A stretch of DNA of 64,000 bases from Pseudoips prasinana (taxonomy: Eukaryota; Arthropoda; Insecta; Lepidoptera; Nolidae): NCBI GenBank assembly GCA_951640165.1, contig OX621266.1:6324001-6388000 (forward strand), given 5' to 3'. The notes under the pieces were generated by a model. It was not told the origin of the DNA and searched no databases. It was given only the letters and a program-made list of their open reading frames with translations. A program made the position numbers and the translations under genes. This document shows positions 51,662-63,383 of the stretch, piece after piece (the stretch's first letter is position 1; the number at the start of each line of letters is the position of its first letter).

Positions 51662-54595
51662 ATGTCTAACACCGAAGATGAAAGTAGTGATTCTGAATCT
51701 TATTTTTCGGCCAATAGTGATGGCGACAGTTTTATTAGTATTCCATCGCTTGGGGATACGTTGGAATCCCACTTTGCCGATGTATCGCGTAATTTCAATG
51801 TGATTCATATAAATGCCCAAAGTATTCCGGCTCATTTTTCCGATATGCTGGCCAGTTTCCAATGTAAAAATATTCATGCTATCCTTGTTTCTGAGTCTTG
51901 GCTCAAACCTTGTCTCCCTTCAGCCTCTTACTCACTACCTGGTTTTCAGCTCATCAGAAATGATCGAACTGGAACCGGTGGTGGTGGAGTTGCGATATAT
52001 CTTCGTCATCATTTCAACTACTCTATTCTTAGTTTATCCTCTCAGCCACCTTCACCAAACGCTGGTGAACATCTTCTACTTGAAGTTGAGCTACACCATT
52101 CCAAAATTTTACTTGGTGTATATTACTGTCCTTCTCTTCGTATAAATTTCTTTTCTTCTTTTGAGCTCTTACTTGAAACATTCACTCCCAATTACGACCA
52201 CTCAATTATAATGGGTGATTTTAACACTTGTCTGTTAAAGAACGACTCTCGTTCATCCTTGTTAACTTCTGCTGCAGAATCTAGTAACCTTTGTATTCTT
52301 CCTCTAAATGCAACTCATCATTTCCCCAATTCCGCTCCTTCGCTCCTTGATATTATTCTTGTCTCTTCTCAAAACCATGTCGCTAAGCACGGGCAGTGTT
52401 TAGCAGATGCCTTTTCTTACCATGACCTTCTCTTCCTTTCTTACAAAATTCGCCCACCTAAGGCAAAATCTAAAATACTAATGCAGCGCAATTTTGGTGG
52501 TATAAACTTGGAACATCTCCGAGCAGATGCTAACAGCATTGACTGGTCATCTTTAATAGCTGCAGAGTCGATTGACAAAAAGGTGCAAATATTTAACAAA
52601 ACAATTATTAACCTCTACGATGTACATGCTCCGAGTCGTGCCATCAAAGTGAAACATTTACCTGCGCCATGGCTATCTGGGGAAATAAAAATACTTTTGG
52701 ACAAAAAAGCCTCTGCCAAATCTCGTTTTAGGAGTAGACCTAACGACTTCAATCGGGAGAAATATATCAACTTACGAAATCATTGTAATAAGGTGTGTAG
52801 GAGTGCACAACGCCAACACATCCACAGCTCCATTGAAAATGGAGATCCTGCAAAAATATGGAAATTTCTACGTTCTTTGGGAGTAGGAAAAGCTCAAAAT
52901 AACGCTATTCCAAAAAACTTTGATGTTAATTCTTTGAATAAACACTTCTCTGCTTCGCCCAATTTCAACAGGGCAACCAAAACTAGTACCTTAAATTCTC
53001 TTTCATCGATTCCTACTCCCAATTACACTTCCTTTACTTTTAGTCAATTTTCTGCTTGTGACGTTAAGAAGAGTGTCAAATCCATTTCATCAAATGCAGT
53101 TGGAAACGATAGTATTACCCGTAATATGGTCCTTCCTATCCTCAATGAAATCCTTCCTATTATTTGCCATATCCTAAATTCTTCTATTACCCTTGGCATT
53201 TTTCCAGCTTTATGGAAAGATCCTAAAATTATTCCTCTCCCCAAAAAATCCAACCCCACATCCTTTTCCGATTATCGCCCAATTTCCATATTACCTTTCC
53301 TCTCCAAAGTCTTGGAACGCCTCATTTATAATCAGTTTAGTACCTTTCTTACCAAAAATAATCTCCTCAATCCTTACCAATCCGGTTTCCGTCCTGGACA
53401 CAGTACGACCACGGCCCTGGTCCATATTACGGAGGACATAAGATCTAGCATGGAGCGCGGAGAACTGACAGTGCTTACTCTTCTGGATTTCAGCAATGCG
53501 TTTAATACCGTAGATTTTGACATACTACTTGGAATCTTGCGCTCTCTTAACGTATCTCCAACGGTCATTGACTGGTTTCGTAGTTACCTGTCTGGCCGCC
53601 GGCAGTCTATTTGTATCGATGACACTCGTTCCTCTTGGTGCAACACAACTGCAGGCGTTCCTCAGGGTGGCGTTTTATCTCCTTTACTTTTTGCAATTTT
53701 TATAAATTCTATCTCTAATCAACTTGTCTCCTCCTACCACCTTTATGCTGACGACCTTCAGATATATTTCCAAACTCCCCTAGATAGGTTATCTTTTGCG
53801 GTCAGTCACATAAATACAGATTTAGACAAAATTTGTGGGTGGAGTCGTGCATACGGGCTTCAAGTCAATCCCATCAAGACACAAACCATCATAATCGGTA
53901 GCCCGAGGATGATATCAAAAGTGCCATGGTCACAGCTTCCACAAATAACGTTCGATGGTACTGTAATTGAGTTCAGTAGAAGTGTTAAGAATCTCGGCAT
54001 CTTTTTCGATCGCAATTTGTCCTGGGATACTCAAATGAAGTGTGTTAGCCGTAAACTATACGCATCGTTTGGTTCTTTACGTCGACTACGCAATTTCCTG
54101 CCTATGACCACTAAAATTGCGCTCGCAGAATCCCTTCTTCTCCCAATACTAGATTATGCAGATGTCAGCTATCTGGATCTTACCCAAAACCAGCTTGATA
54201 AACTTGAGCGCCTCCAAAATGTCTGCATAAGATTCATATTTGGCCTTCGCAAATATGATCATGTCTCTGAATTCCGTACCAAGCTCAAGTGGCTATCTAT
54301 ACGCCTTCGTCGGGATACTCATATACTTTCATTGCTGTACAACATTTTGTTTACTCCATCCTTTCCTTCATACCTTAAAAAACGGTTTTCTTTTCTATAC
54401 GAGTCACATTCGAGAGTTTTGCGATCATCGGAAAATCTTAAGTTAAAAATGCCAGCGCATTCCACAACCTTTCTTGATAAATCCTTCGCTGTTCAGAATG
54501 TTCGTTTGTGGAATGCACTGCCAATAACAGTACGCCAAGCACAAAGTTTACACACGTTCCAGAAAAGTGTAAAGGATTACTACCTATCACTATAG
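51662..54595 (+). CDS. Non-LTR retrotransposon ORF2 (endonuclease + RT), apparently intact
   Basis: The 977-residue protein starts at the ATG at 51,662, after an acidic leader region (MSNTEDESSDSESYFS). The endonuclease covers about residues 45-265: VIHINAQSIPAHF, ILVSESWL, GVYYCPS, IIMGDFNTC and FSYHDLLFLSYK, where the usual SDH is SYH. RT covers about 500-760: SDYRPISILPFLSKVLERL, motif A LTLLDFSNAFNTVD, motif B GVPQGGVLSPLLFAIFIN and the catalytic LYADDLQIYF, followed by NPIKTQTIIIG and the C-terminal domain. There is no stop or frameshift. ORF1 is reduced to a remnant 500 nt upstream, so ORF2 is intact but the element is not. The FP-type ORF1 suggests the CR1 group. Confidence 0.92.
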   Translation: MSNTEDESSDSESYFSANSDGDSFISIPSLGDTLESHFADVSRNFNVIHINAQSIPAHFSDMLASFQCKNIHAILVSESWLKPCLPSASYSLPGFQLIRNDRTGTGGGGVAIYLRHHFNYSILSLSSQPPSPNAGEHLLLEVELHHSKILLGVYYCPSLRINFFSSFELLLETFTPNYDHSIIMGDFNTCLLKNDSRSSLLTSAAESSNLCILPLNATHHFPNSAPSLLDIILVSSQNHVAKHGQCLADAFSYHDLLFLSYKIRPPKAKSKILMQRNFGGINLEHLRADANSIDWSSLIAAESIDKKVQIFNKTIINLYDVHAPSRAIKVKHLPAPWLSGEIKILLDKKASAKSRFRSRPNDFNREKYINLRNHCNKVCRSAQRQHIHSSIENGDPAKIWKFLRSLGVGKAQNNAIPKNFDVNSLNKHFSASPNFNRATKTSTLNSLSSIPTPNYTSFTFSQFSACDVKKSVKSISSNAVGNDSITRNMVLPILNEILPIICHILNSSITLGIFPALWKDPKIIPLPKKSNPTSFSDYRPISILPFLSKVLERLIYNQFSTFLTKNNLLNPYQSGFRPGHSTTTALVHITEDIRSSMERGELTVLTLLDFSNAFNTVDFDILLGILRSLNVSPTVIDWFRSYLSGRRQSICIDDTRSSWCNTTAGVPQGGVLSPLLFAIFINSISNQLVSSYHLYADDLQIYFQTPLDRLSFAVSHINTDLDKICGWSRAYGLQVNPIKTQTIIIGSPRMISKVPWSQLPQITFDGTVIEFSRSVKNLGIFFDRNLSWDTQMKCVSRKLYASFGSLRRLRNFLPMTTKIALAESLLLPILDYADVSYLDLTQNQLDKLERLQNVCIRFIFGLRKYDHVSEFRTKLKWLSIRLRRDTHILSLLYNILFTPSFPSYLKKRFSFLYESHSRVLRSSENLKLKMPAHSTTFLDKSFAVQNVRLWNALPITVRQAQSLHTFQKSVKDYYLSL

Positions 54596-54794
54596 GATAC
54601 ATTGACAGAACAAGTAGGTAATATTGTGATATGTAAGTTTCTATCTATTATAGGTATGTATGTATTTATATAGTGTGTATGTATGTGAATAGTATGTATA
54701 TGTATAGTATGTATGTATATAGTATGTATGTATATAGTATGTATGTATATAGTGTAAATAGTAGGTATATATAGTAGGCTCTTGTACTGAGTAC

Positions 54795-57700
54795 TGTACC
54801 TGGCCACCCTACCCCCCCTTTATTCTAAATTCTTTTATTTGATGTGTTCCCTAACGTTGTACCTGATCACCCTAACTAACGGCATACAATTTAGTATCTA
54901 ACTGAACCTAACTCTTATGTGTCTAATAAGGAATACTCCTTGATACTAATATGATCCTAAATTTTCTTAACTTAAATCATGAATTTATATTCTTGCTGGA
55001 TTTGATTGAAACAAATTGATTTAAATTGGCCAGTGATTCGTCTAGTATGGTAGGAACCTATGTTGCACATAGTAAACCAAGAACTTTTTGAAAAGGAGAA
55101 CAAACCAATCAATCCTAAATTAACTTTATCCTAATCATAAATAAACTTTCTAAACGTATGTAATTGTACAAGGGTGACAGAACTAATGAAGCCTAGTTTA
55201 CCCTAAATTAATTACCATAATGTTATCTAAAATCTTATTAGAACCTTATTTTAATATATAAGACCATAAATATGTAGTTTTAATTCTATAATTTCTCTGA
55301 TAAACATAAAGGTTTCATACTACTTCTTATTGGACTATAACTTCTTTTCATAAAAGGATATTATGTTACTTGATAAGTCCTATTGAATGAATGTCTTGTT
55401 GATATTGTCTAATTAGATTATATGTATGTTTCCTAAATGAATTGTTTGTTTTAATTCACACATCTTGAAATATAATAGTTTAATTCAGCCATAGTATATA
55501 TGCTTTCCTTAAAATATTGTTGAGATTGACTTTATATCTTCTCTAGATTATTCTAGCTTGTTTGTAGATTATACTAGAATATCATAATATTCAATATTAT
55601 TTTATTTGCGGCTATGGTACTCGCCCAAAGCAACCCCGCGAGTACTGTAGTCTTGCGTCACCATAGGGTCCAGACTTCCACCGCCTTTGGACGACAATTG
55701 TCCTTAATATGGGTACTCTTTTATTCTAATTACAGAAAGGTCTGTGTGGGTTGTTAGTCATAGTCAATGTCCTTTGAAAACAAGAGACATGAGAGGGCTT
55801 ATTCTTTTGACTACTCTAACCTTTACTTATTTATTACAAAAATATATATGACTCTAGTTCATAACATATATATATTATATCAAGGAAAACATTTATATAT
55901 GGATAATATTTATAATTAACCTTATGTAATAACACAGAAGCCTTAATTTGTCATAAGTAACTTCTTGGATTCACCAATGTTGTAATATCTTCAGAAAGCT
56001 TATTCAATATAAGCAAGTTAATTTCAGAATGGTTCTAATCGCAACCACTGGTTTGACTGTTAACAAAGTCAACCCATAATAATACTTCATCATTGTATTA
56101 TTATTATTTGAGTCATCTGCTCAAGGAACTTCGCATTCCTGTCAAGGTTCAACAATTCTTGAACTTCAACATCAATTGTATAAGTAATACTATCTTGTAT
56201 CACTTGTGAAGATTTAGTTAGTTCTTTGTATTCATTCAAGTAATGTCCGCTAGATACGAAAGCATTCAATATCAGTAAGAAAATCTGCATATGATTCTAA
56301 TTGGAACCACTTATATGACTATTAACTGAGTCAATATTAGTATAATCAATACTTTGAAGGTGTGTTATTAATCATTTGTGATTATTGTCAAAAATCAATG
56401 ATCTCTTGATCTTCAACATGGTAGATAGAGATGTTGCATAATAACATCATTGGAACTTTTGTAAAGGTTCTACTAATCTTCCATAGACCCTTTGAAGACT
56501 GCTTTGCCGGCCAGCCTTAAGTACCAAGACATCATTATGAAACTTAATATTTCCGGTTAATCCTAAACACAGCACGTCATGTTTGCTGTTGTAGAATAGC
56601 CTCTACTATCTTCCATAGAGAACTAAATAAGACTGTCAGTGACCGGTCTTAAACAAACAAGACATCAGTTTTCTCTTCCACTGATAGTACATGTATTCAA
56701 AACTAACCCTATAAGGGCTTTAACATCAGGTAAATAGTTAACTGCCATTAACCCAGTTAATAATTCAGGAACTTTTAATTAAAGTTATTATAGTAATTAC
56801 TATCTAACATTGATAGCTTTCATTCAATAATAGATATATTTCTGGTTCTATTGTCTAGTTAGTTTTAACATAGAATTAGTTTCAAAGTATTTGTCTTATA
56901 AATACATGAGTAATACATCTTTGGGACATCATTCCCATTCATCCCAACATATCCGTGAATGAGAATAGAATTGTTTTACCATTTTAGACTCAACTATATG
57001 TTATCGAGCATTCATAATAATGTAACGCTTTTAAATAAAGGTAAAAAGCCTCACCTGTGTTGAAACTTGAAAACCTACCAACACGAGATGACGCTTCTTT
57101 CATTATCTCTCCTTTAAAACAAATGATACAACCAATATTCAGCCGATCTTCCACTCTGATTACACCAGAAACGACGCTCACTTCTCAATCTTCTATAGGA
57201 CTCCTGAAACCACACTTAAAACTTCTGAAACAACTTTTTCTTTCGTTAGCGTCTGGCGCGAAGCGCCGCCGCGCCATTCTCTTGACAGTTCTCCATATTG
57301 CCCAAAATGCGTCGTCAATAATGCCACATCCGGTCAGTCTCATTAATTAAATAAATGTAATCTGCATAATCACATAAAAATAAATAGTTAATCTTCTATC
57401 AAAACGACAGTTAGTATTATATTACACATATAAATTTATTAATACATTATCCATTATTGTATATGAATAATAAGTAGCTGTTTTGTGAAACCATCATTTT
57501 TCCCGGTAATCTTATAACTGTTCCCATTGGTCGATTTCAAGACTAGAGAAGGGGCTAATCTTTATAGTAACTAGTGATGTCCCTATATGTAAATTATTAC
57601 GATAATTGAACTAATGTTAAGCTTGTTCCACACATATTTGCATCGATTAGTCTAAATTTGATGATCAGGCATAATACGAATTAAAATACTATAAATCACT

Positions 57701-57820
57701 AGTTATATTTTGTTTCATTTAAAAGATATTTTGCAACACGCCAGCTAAATTATAGTACGATTAGCTGGACGAAGGATATGCGAATAATCTCAACGTGACG
57801 AGCCAGTATGGTTAGTTACA
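54795..57820 (-). repeat. Very long LTR (about 3.0 kb), 3' LTR of a minus-oriented element
   Basis: The left 617 bp appear identical to 63,384-64,000. The boundary at 54,795 is TGTACCTGGCC. The other boundary, GGTTAGTTACA at 57,820, is inferred because it is followed by a pyrimidine tract (GCTCCCCCGC) that is a polypurine tract on the minus strand. The LTR therefore starts TGTAAC and ends GTACA, with TG...CA ends. On the minus strand two AATAAA signals (54,819-54,839) lie just before its 3' end. It includes diverged internal repeats (56,029 and 56,293) and a GC-rich hairpin at 57,255-57,275. No ORF is recognised. Confidence 0.65.
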
Positions 57821-60800
57821 GCTCCCCCGCTCAATTTTTCAAATGTTAAACTTAAACCCAGTCTAACATGAGGAAAATTGGTCCCTATAACTTGATAAAG
57901 TAATTTGAACAAAATTAATTTAAATATTCTAGTTTATTAGAGTTGAAACTGGAAGTGCAGCTTTGATGTGTGAGTAAAATGAGTCCACCTGTAGACAATC
58001 CCCGCAAATCAGAAATGTTGATTTATATACACTGTCTCGTATACCCATGAATTAAACACACAAGCCATTTAAATCCTCAAGAAGTACTTGGTTGTGAGTC
58101 AAGCAAACGCTAGCCGTTCAAAATACATCAGTTCTCCGTTAAGAGTCATTTAATACCACTCCGGAGACCCGCATGCACTTTTCCTCGGAGGACCCAAAAT
58201 TGTCGTGAACATAATCCAATAGATACACAAACTTACAATGCAAATCCTCAACACCTAATTCACGAAGACAAACCCACAAATAAGACTAGATGTGCAGTGT
58301 AAAGTCGATTTGATAGCATTTAGCTTCTTGTGCAGTATGGACCTTTCATGAGACCAAAATACAACTTGGTAATAATTGTATACTATCCTAACACCAAAAT
58401 ACATCATAATAGGTCGTTTGTATATTGTATATCGTTTCCAAGTCCCAACTCAAATTAACCAACCTCTTGCTCTGGAATTTGCCTCAATTTAAAGCCCTTA
58501 CATATCCTCACTAAGTTTCTTTGTCAGTCATTTTGTGGTTCAAAGTCAATGTCAAAGTACCTAATATTTGTCTCCTCAACATTCACAGACTTAACTTGCA
58601 TGTCTTTGCACTCAACTTTAAATATAACCAAACCCGTATGAGCCAGAGGTAACGAATAATTTCCAATAGTAGGTATTGCCTCCTCACATGAATATAATTT
58701 CCAAACATACATATAAATATATAACCTTTATTTTCTTTTTTATTACACATATGCATGTATATATATCTCAAAGAAATTTTCGTATTATACTTGACTAATA
58801 CATTTTCAAAACCACTCTAATTGTGGTATCAAACCATTTTTCATGAGTATGTTATAATTTGAAACATATATTTAAATATTTATCTTTAATTAATTTATTA
58901 ATTTCATGCTCGCCTGTTCCTATTTCACATAAATAACAATTACATAAACTGTTATAATATAGTTATAATATACCTATATATATAATATGTTATATTGTAT
59001 ATACAGTACTCCTGCTAATTGTGTTAGTTATTATAAAGTAGCTGATAAAATACTATCGTATGAATCAATATACATTGTAATAAAATTGTGTGAACCCAGA
59101 CTACAAGGAGAAATTATTCTCTTCCCCCGCTAGACTTTTCGATCTGTATTTACCTAAATAAAATAATCAACCCGTATAATGGTTGTTTATTTCATCATCA
59201 TCATATCAGCCGAAAGACGACGTTGTTTACTTACCTAATACTTAATATTATTTAATAGTTTGCAATATGCTAACCTTAGACTTGGCTCACACTGTTTTCA
59301 AATTTAAAACTATACATATTCTAGATGCAAATCATGATAGAATTCCCATTCCAAAACCTCAAAATATCCTACTCAGGTTGAAAAAGGTTTTATTATCAAC
59401 TACATACTGAGTTAATGATTTTCTAATATTGATATTAATCCCAAATTAAAAATGTGTGATTATAATAAATATATATGGATTGTCAATAAACGACCCTGTC
59501 CATACACATAAGAATTCATCTGCCATGTTTTACCAATCGATATAAATCAAAGAAAAGGTAAAGCAATATCCTAAATAATAACCAGTTATGAGGTTCGCAT
59601 AAATTACAAACTAAAATTAATTCGAAGGAACGTCTTCATACATATTTTCGGAAACTGTTAGTAATGAAATTTGTAAAGTTAGTTCCTGAACGCGCAATAC
59701 TGCTTACTTTGCTAATAATATTATCACAAATATAATTATTAGATCTACTTATTGAATTTAAATTGAAACGAGTTTCTTTTCTTTTTCACACTAAACCTTT
59801 CATCGAAATCGAATCGAATCGAAACTGAGATTTATAGAAGTTTTATTTACCTAATTATTCTACCTATTAATTTATCAACACCTTTATACTACCCATTTCT
59901 GTCAGTAATTCTATTTAAAATCCTAAGAAATTTCCTGTGTGCCAATATCTCATCTTTTCATAAAATTTGTCACCTTACGTAATAACATCTAAAGTCATAC
60001 CGAATATTTGTTCCAAAACTGGCAACATTATTCTGACATGTCAAAATCGATAACCTTATTTTTTCTCAAAACAATCGATCGTAATATTTGATCTTACAAA
60101 GATATACTTTATTTCTATCTAGTACAAATGTTCTTATAAACAAATTTGTACAATTGCACTTTGATTAGATTTACGTATTTACCCATTGAATTATACGAAA
60201 CATCAACTTACTACTCCGCTAATGTATTTCGAATCTAGCAACATGTACATGGAAAGTATTCGAGATCTGTGTTGTCAAAGGTATTTACAGATAACGGCGC
60301 CAAATTCTAATTGTAAAGGCAGTATAACGTCTCCGTGGCGAAATATTATCAACATCAAAATAATAACAAAAAACCATAGTTTCTAGATGTTGTACAAGAA
60401 GTACTAGAATTGATCATATAGTGGAAGAATTATCGAAATGATCATATTACTCAGATGTTTTTATAATCAAAAGTGAATTTGGCACAGTGTGATATTCTAC
60501 AACTACTCCTATTTATATATTCTACATCAAGAGAATGAATAAGAATGCCTACAAATTTATATTCAGTTTTGTATGTATATCTATGAACATAAGAAGAAAC
60601 CTCAATTTGCTAAGGTTAGTAAAAATACTTTAAAAACTTTTAACTGTGACCTATATCTAGGAATACTAAACATAGAATAAGCTTTTGTATATTCTAGATC
60701 CTAGATAATTGTTTATTTATTTCCTGTCTAGTGTCTAAATAACCTTAATTAATCCGTGATATTGAAATTAACCATGAATACTGCTATCTACTTACATTGT

Positions 60801-61649
60801 TATTTTATGAATTGGTTCATTAAGGTTTTGTTATGAATGCTTAAAATCAGCCTAAGAAGCTTTCACTGCTCCACCAGACAACTGCATTTCATTAAATTAC
60901 CTAAATTACCAAAGCTGATTTAAATTACCTACTGTATAAAATTGCCATAACATTTTTCTTTAATTTATTTTGAAAACCCTAACTAACAATATTTCCTTTA
61001 CTAACCTCTCTATTATCTTATTTTCAGAATACTATATTCTAAATATAAAGAGGTTTATATGACAAAATTATTTATTGTCAAGATCAGTGCTACTAAACAA
61101 CAAATGCATAAACATCATCGGGTAAGCATTTCTTTTGATACTATTATGAAATATTTATTAACATCTTTGTTATTTGATTATACACTTACAATATCCTTAT
61201 GCATAGAGCATTTCATAGCATTGACACAAAGAACATCAAAACTCTTAAATAAATACTTATCACTCTAGAAGTTTCATTCTTTTCTATGTAGGAATCGAAC
61301 CCACTATTTGATCAAATGTTATTCATCAATAAGTTAATCCTAGAAACACTGAGATAAATTGCAAACAGCATACTGTATAAACTACAGATAATAATACAAT
61401 ACTCCTCAATTAAATTCTACCAATAGAGTTTGAGGAACTACATTAAATACCGGCTTGTAGTCACTTAAAATAAAATATAAGTAATTATGATGATAATATC
61501 ATTATGATTATTATAACCTAAGTACAGATTTTATACACAAAACTAGGCTCTTTAATCTGACTTAATGCCAAACATTTAATCTTATGTACATATCTTGGTT
61601 AATAAAACCTTGTAACAAATAAAGTACCTACATTCATGTATAACATTCA

Positions 61650-61860
61650 CACATGAACACAATGTAAATCCTGTCTCAAAACAACTATTTATGGATCACA
61701 CAAATAGTAGGCATGTGTGGGAATCGAACCCAAAACACAAAGTAAATCCTGACTCAAAACAACGAATTATGGATCACTCAAATAATAGCCATGTGTGGGC
61801 ATCGAACCCAGAACACAAAGTAACAGGCTGTCTTGACCGCTGTGCCACTAGTACATTCAG
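61650..61860 (-). repeat. SINE with internal 75-bp tandem duplication
   Basis: Related to 36,605. The body TATTTATGGATCACACAAATAGT...GTGTGGGAATCGAACCC...ACACAAAGTAA occurs twice in tandem; the tRNA-like head is at 61,820-61,855. Confidence 0.7.
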
Positions 61861-62099
61861 TACACATTAATTTTGCATACCCTGATTTAATCTAACAATA
61901 TAATAAATATCTAAATATATTAGTTCTATTTATTGATTTATTAACTGTAAGTATCTTATTTTAAATTGTTATCCTAATTTATTTATTTATTATAACTCAT
62001 GTTAGATTTATCACTAACTACCATGTACCCTTTTGATCTCATTTAAATTGGACTGTGTTCTTATGAGAAATAAAAACTTTAAATCTTAACTTACTTGTC

Positions 62100-62328
62100 A
62101 TTATATATACATGCAGGAATTGAACCCACAACAATAATGAATTCTAATAGTTATCCTGAATCTCAAACTCAATTCACCTATTTAAATTAATACATTTAAT
62201 TTATCACTTGACTTTATACATGCAGGAATTGAACCCACAACTATAATGAATTCTAATAGTTATCCTGAATCTCAAACTCAATTCACCTATTTAAATTGAA
62301 ACATTCAATTTATCACTTGACTTTTCTT
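62100..62328 (-). repeat. Two tandem copies of a roughly 110-bp SINE-like unit
   Basis: ATGCAGGAATTGAACCCAC at 62,112 and 62,220 starts two nearly identical units (AATAGTTATCCTGAATCTCA...). GAATTGAACCC resembles a reversed B box. Confidence 0.7.
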
Positions 62329-63383
62329 TTAATATCTGCATTTGATATTTTTCTCCTATCAATAATTCAAAATAACCTATTTTTATTAATTTATTTGATC
62401 ATAGAAGTTGACAGTTTCATGATCAAACTCAGTTTTTAACAGACTTCAAAAGAAGTTTGCTATTAATTACAATAATACAACCAAAGAATTAGCTGTCTCA
62501 GTAAATCAGCAGTATTATTATTAATGGTATCACCTGATGGTCAATAGTTACCATAGCCTATTATGTTAATCTATCTAGTATCTACCTAAAATAAACAGGA
62601 GTTTTATATCACTACATTAAAGAATGAGTATGGGACTTTCATGATAGTATGTGGATACCATATCCTAACATACTATTTACTTTTCTTAATTAAGTAAATA
62701 CTATATGAATTTTGCTTCTCTAAATAACCAAATGAATGACCCACCTGATGGCATTCTCTATAAAGGAAGTGATTTTGTTTCTTAAGTACTTGAATGAAAC
62801 AATTTATTGAAATTTCATTATGTTTCAATATTATTGCATACTGAGAAATCAAATGTTACAATGCCTATAGTAACATCATGTGATTTTATCTCATTAGGTA
62901 TATCCTTTCACAACAGCTTAAACAGAAACTTGTGGAATATATCTACCATACCTTCTACTATATCACTAATTATATAATAATTCTAATTGATTTTCCTATA
63001 ACTTAATTAATTATTTTACTACTAGTTGACTTATTTATATCTCTAATAATTTGATTATTTTCTTTCAGTTATTATAACAACAAATAAGTACTGAGATTGT
63101 TAACCTCATTCTACAACTACCAGAGATACACCTGCATGGACTGCTACTACTAATGAATTCTCAAGATTAGAAATAAATTTAGTTTTTAAGTAATTGATTT
63201 GTCTGTTTCTCCTTTCAATACCCTTTCTCACGTCATCAATTATGTGCAGCTAAAACTGCATCTTGTAACCTATAATTCAATCAACCCAGCTTAAATACTT
63301 TTCTATCTTACTTAATATATAAATTACTGAATATACTAATTAACATAAAGCCTATTTATCCTGGAAAACGGCGCCACCAATTA

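Larger units (their letters stand above)
50930..54794 (+). mobile_element. CR1-type non-LTR element with intact ORF2
   Basis: The ORF1 remnant, a 500-nt spacer, ORF2 and a 3' region with repeats of TAGTATGTATGTATA (54,655-54,755) are all in plus orientation. The large LTR element is inserted in or next to its 3' region at 54,795. Confidence 0.75.
57821..63383 (-). mobile_element. Non-coding internal region of the LTR element (LARD-like)
   Basis: On the minus strand it begins next to the right LTR with TGGTGGCGCCGTTTTCC (63,363-63,380), starting with the TGG expected of a tRNA primer-binding site, and ends with GCGGGGGAGC, the polypurine tract at 57,821. In 5.56 kb there is no gag, protease, integrase or RT wording; only frames under about 75 codons occur. 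Long LTRs around a long non-coding middle define LARDs, which depend on an autonomous partner. A second GGCGCCGTTAT motif lies at 60,290-60,305, and decayed SINE pieces at 61,650-62,330. Confidence 0.65.

Noticed and set aside
54580..54807. Minus-strand ORF with repeated IHTIY
   Set aside because: It is produced by the TAGTATGTATGTATA repeats in the 3' region of the non-LTR element.
57057..57350. 97-codon plus-strand ORF
   Set aside because: It lies within the long LTR, on the opposite strand to the element, without known domains.
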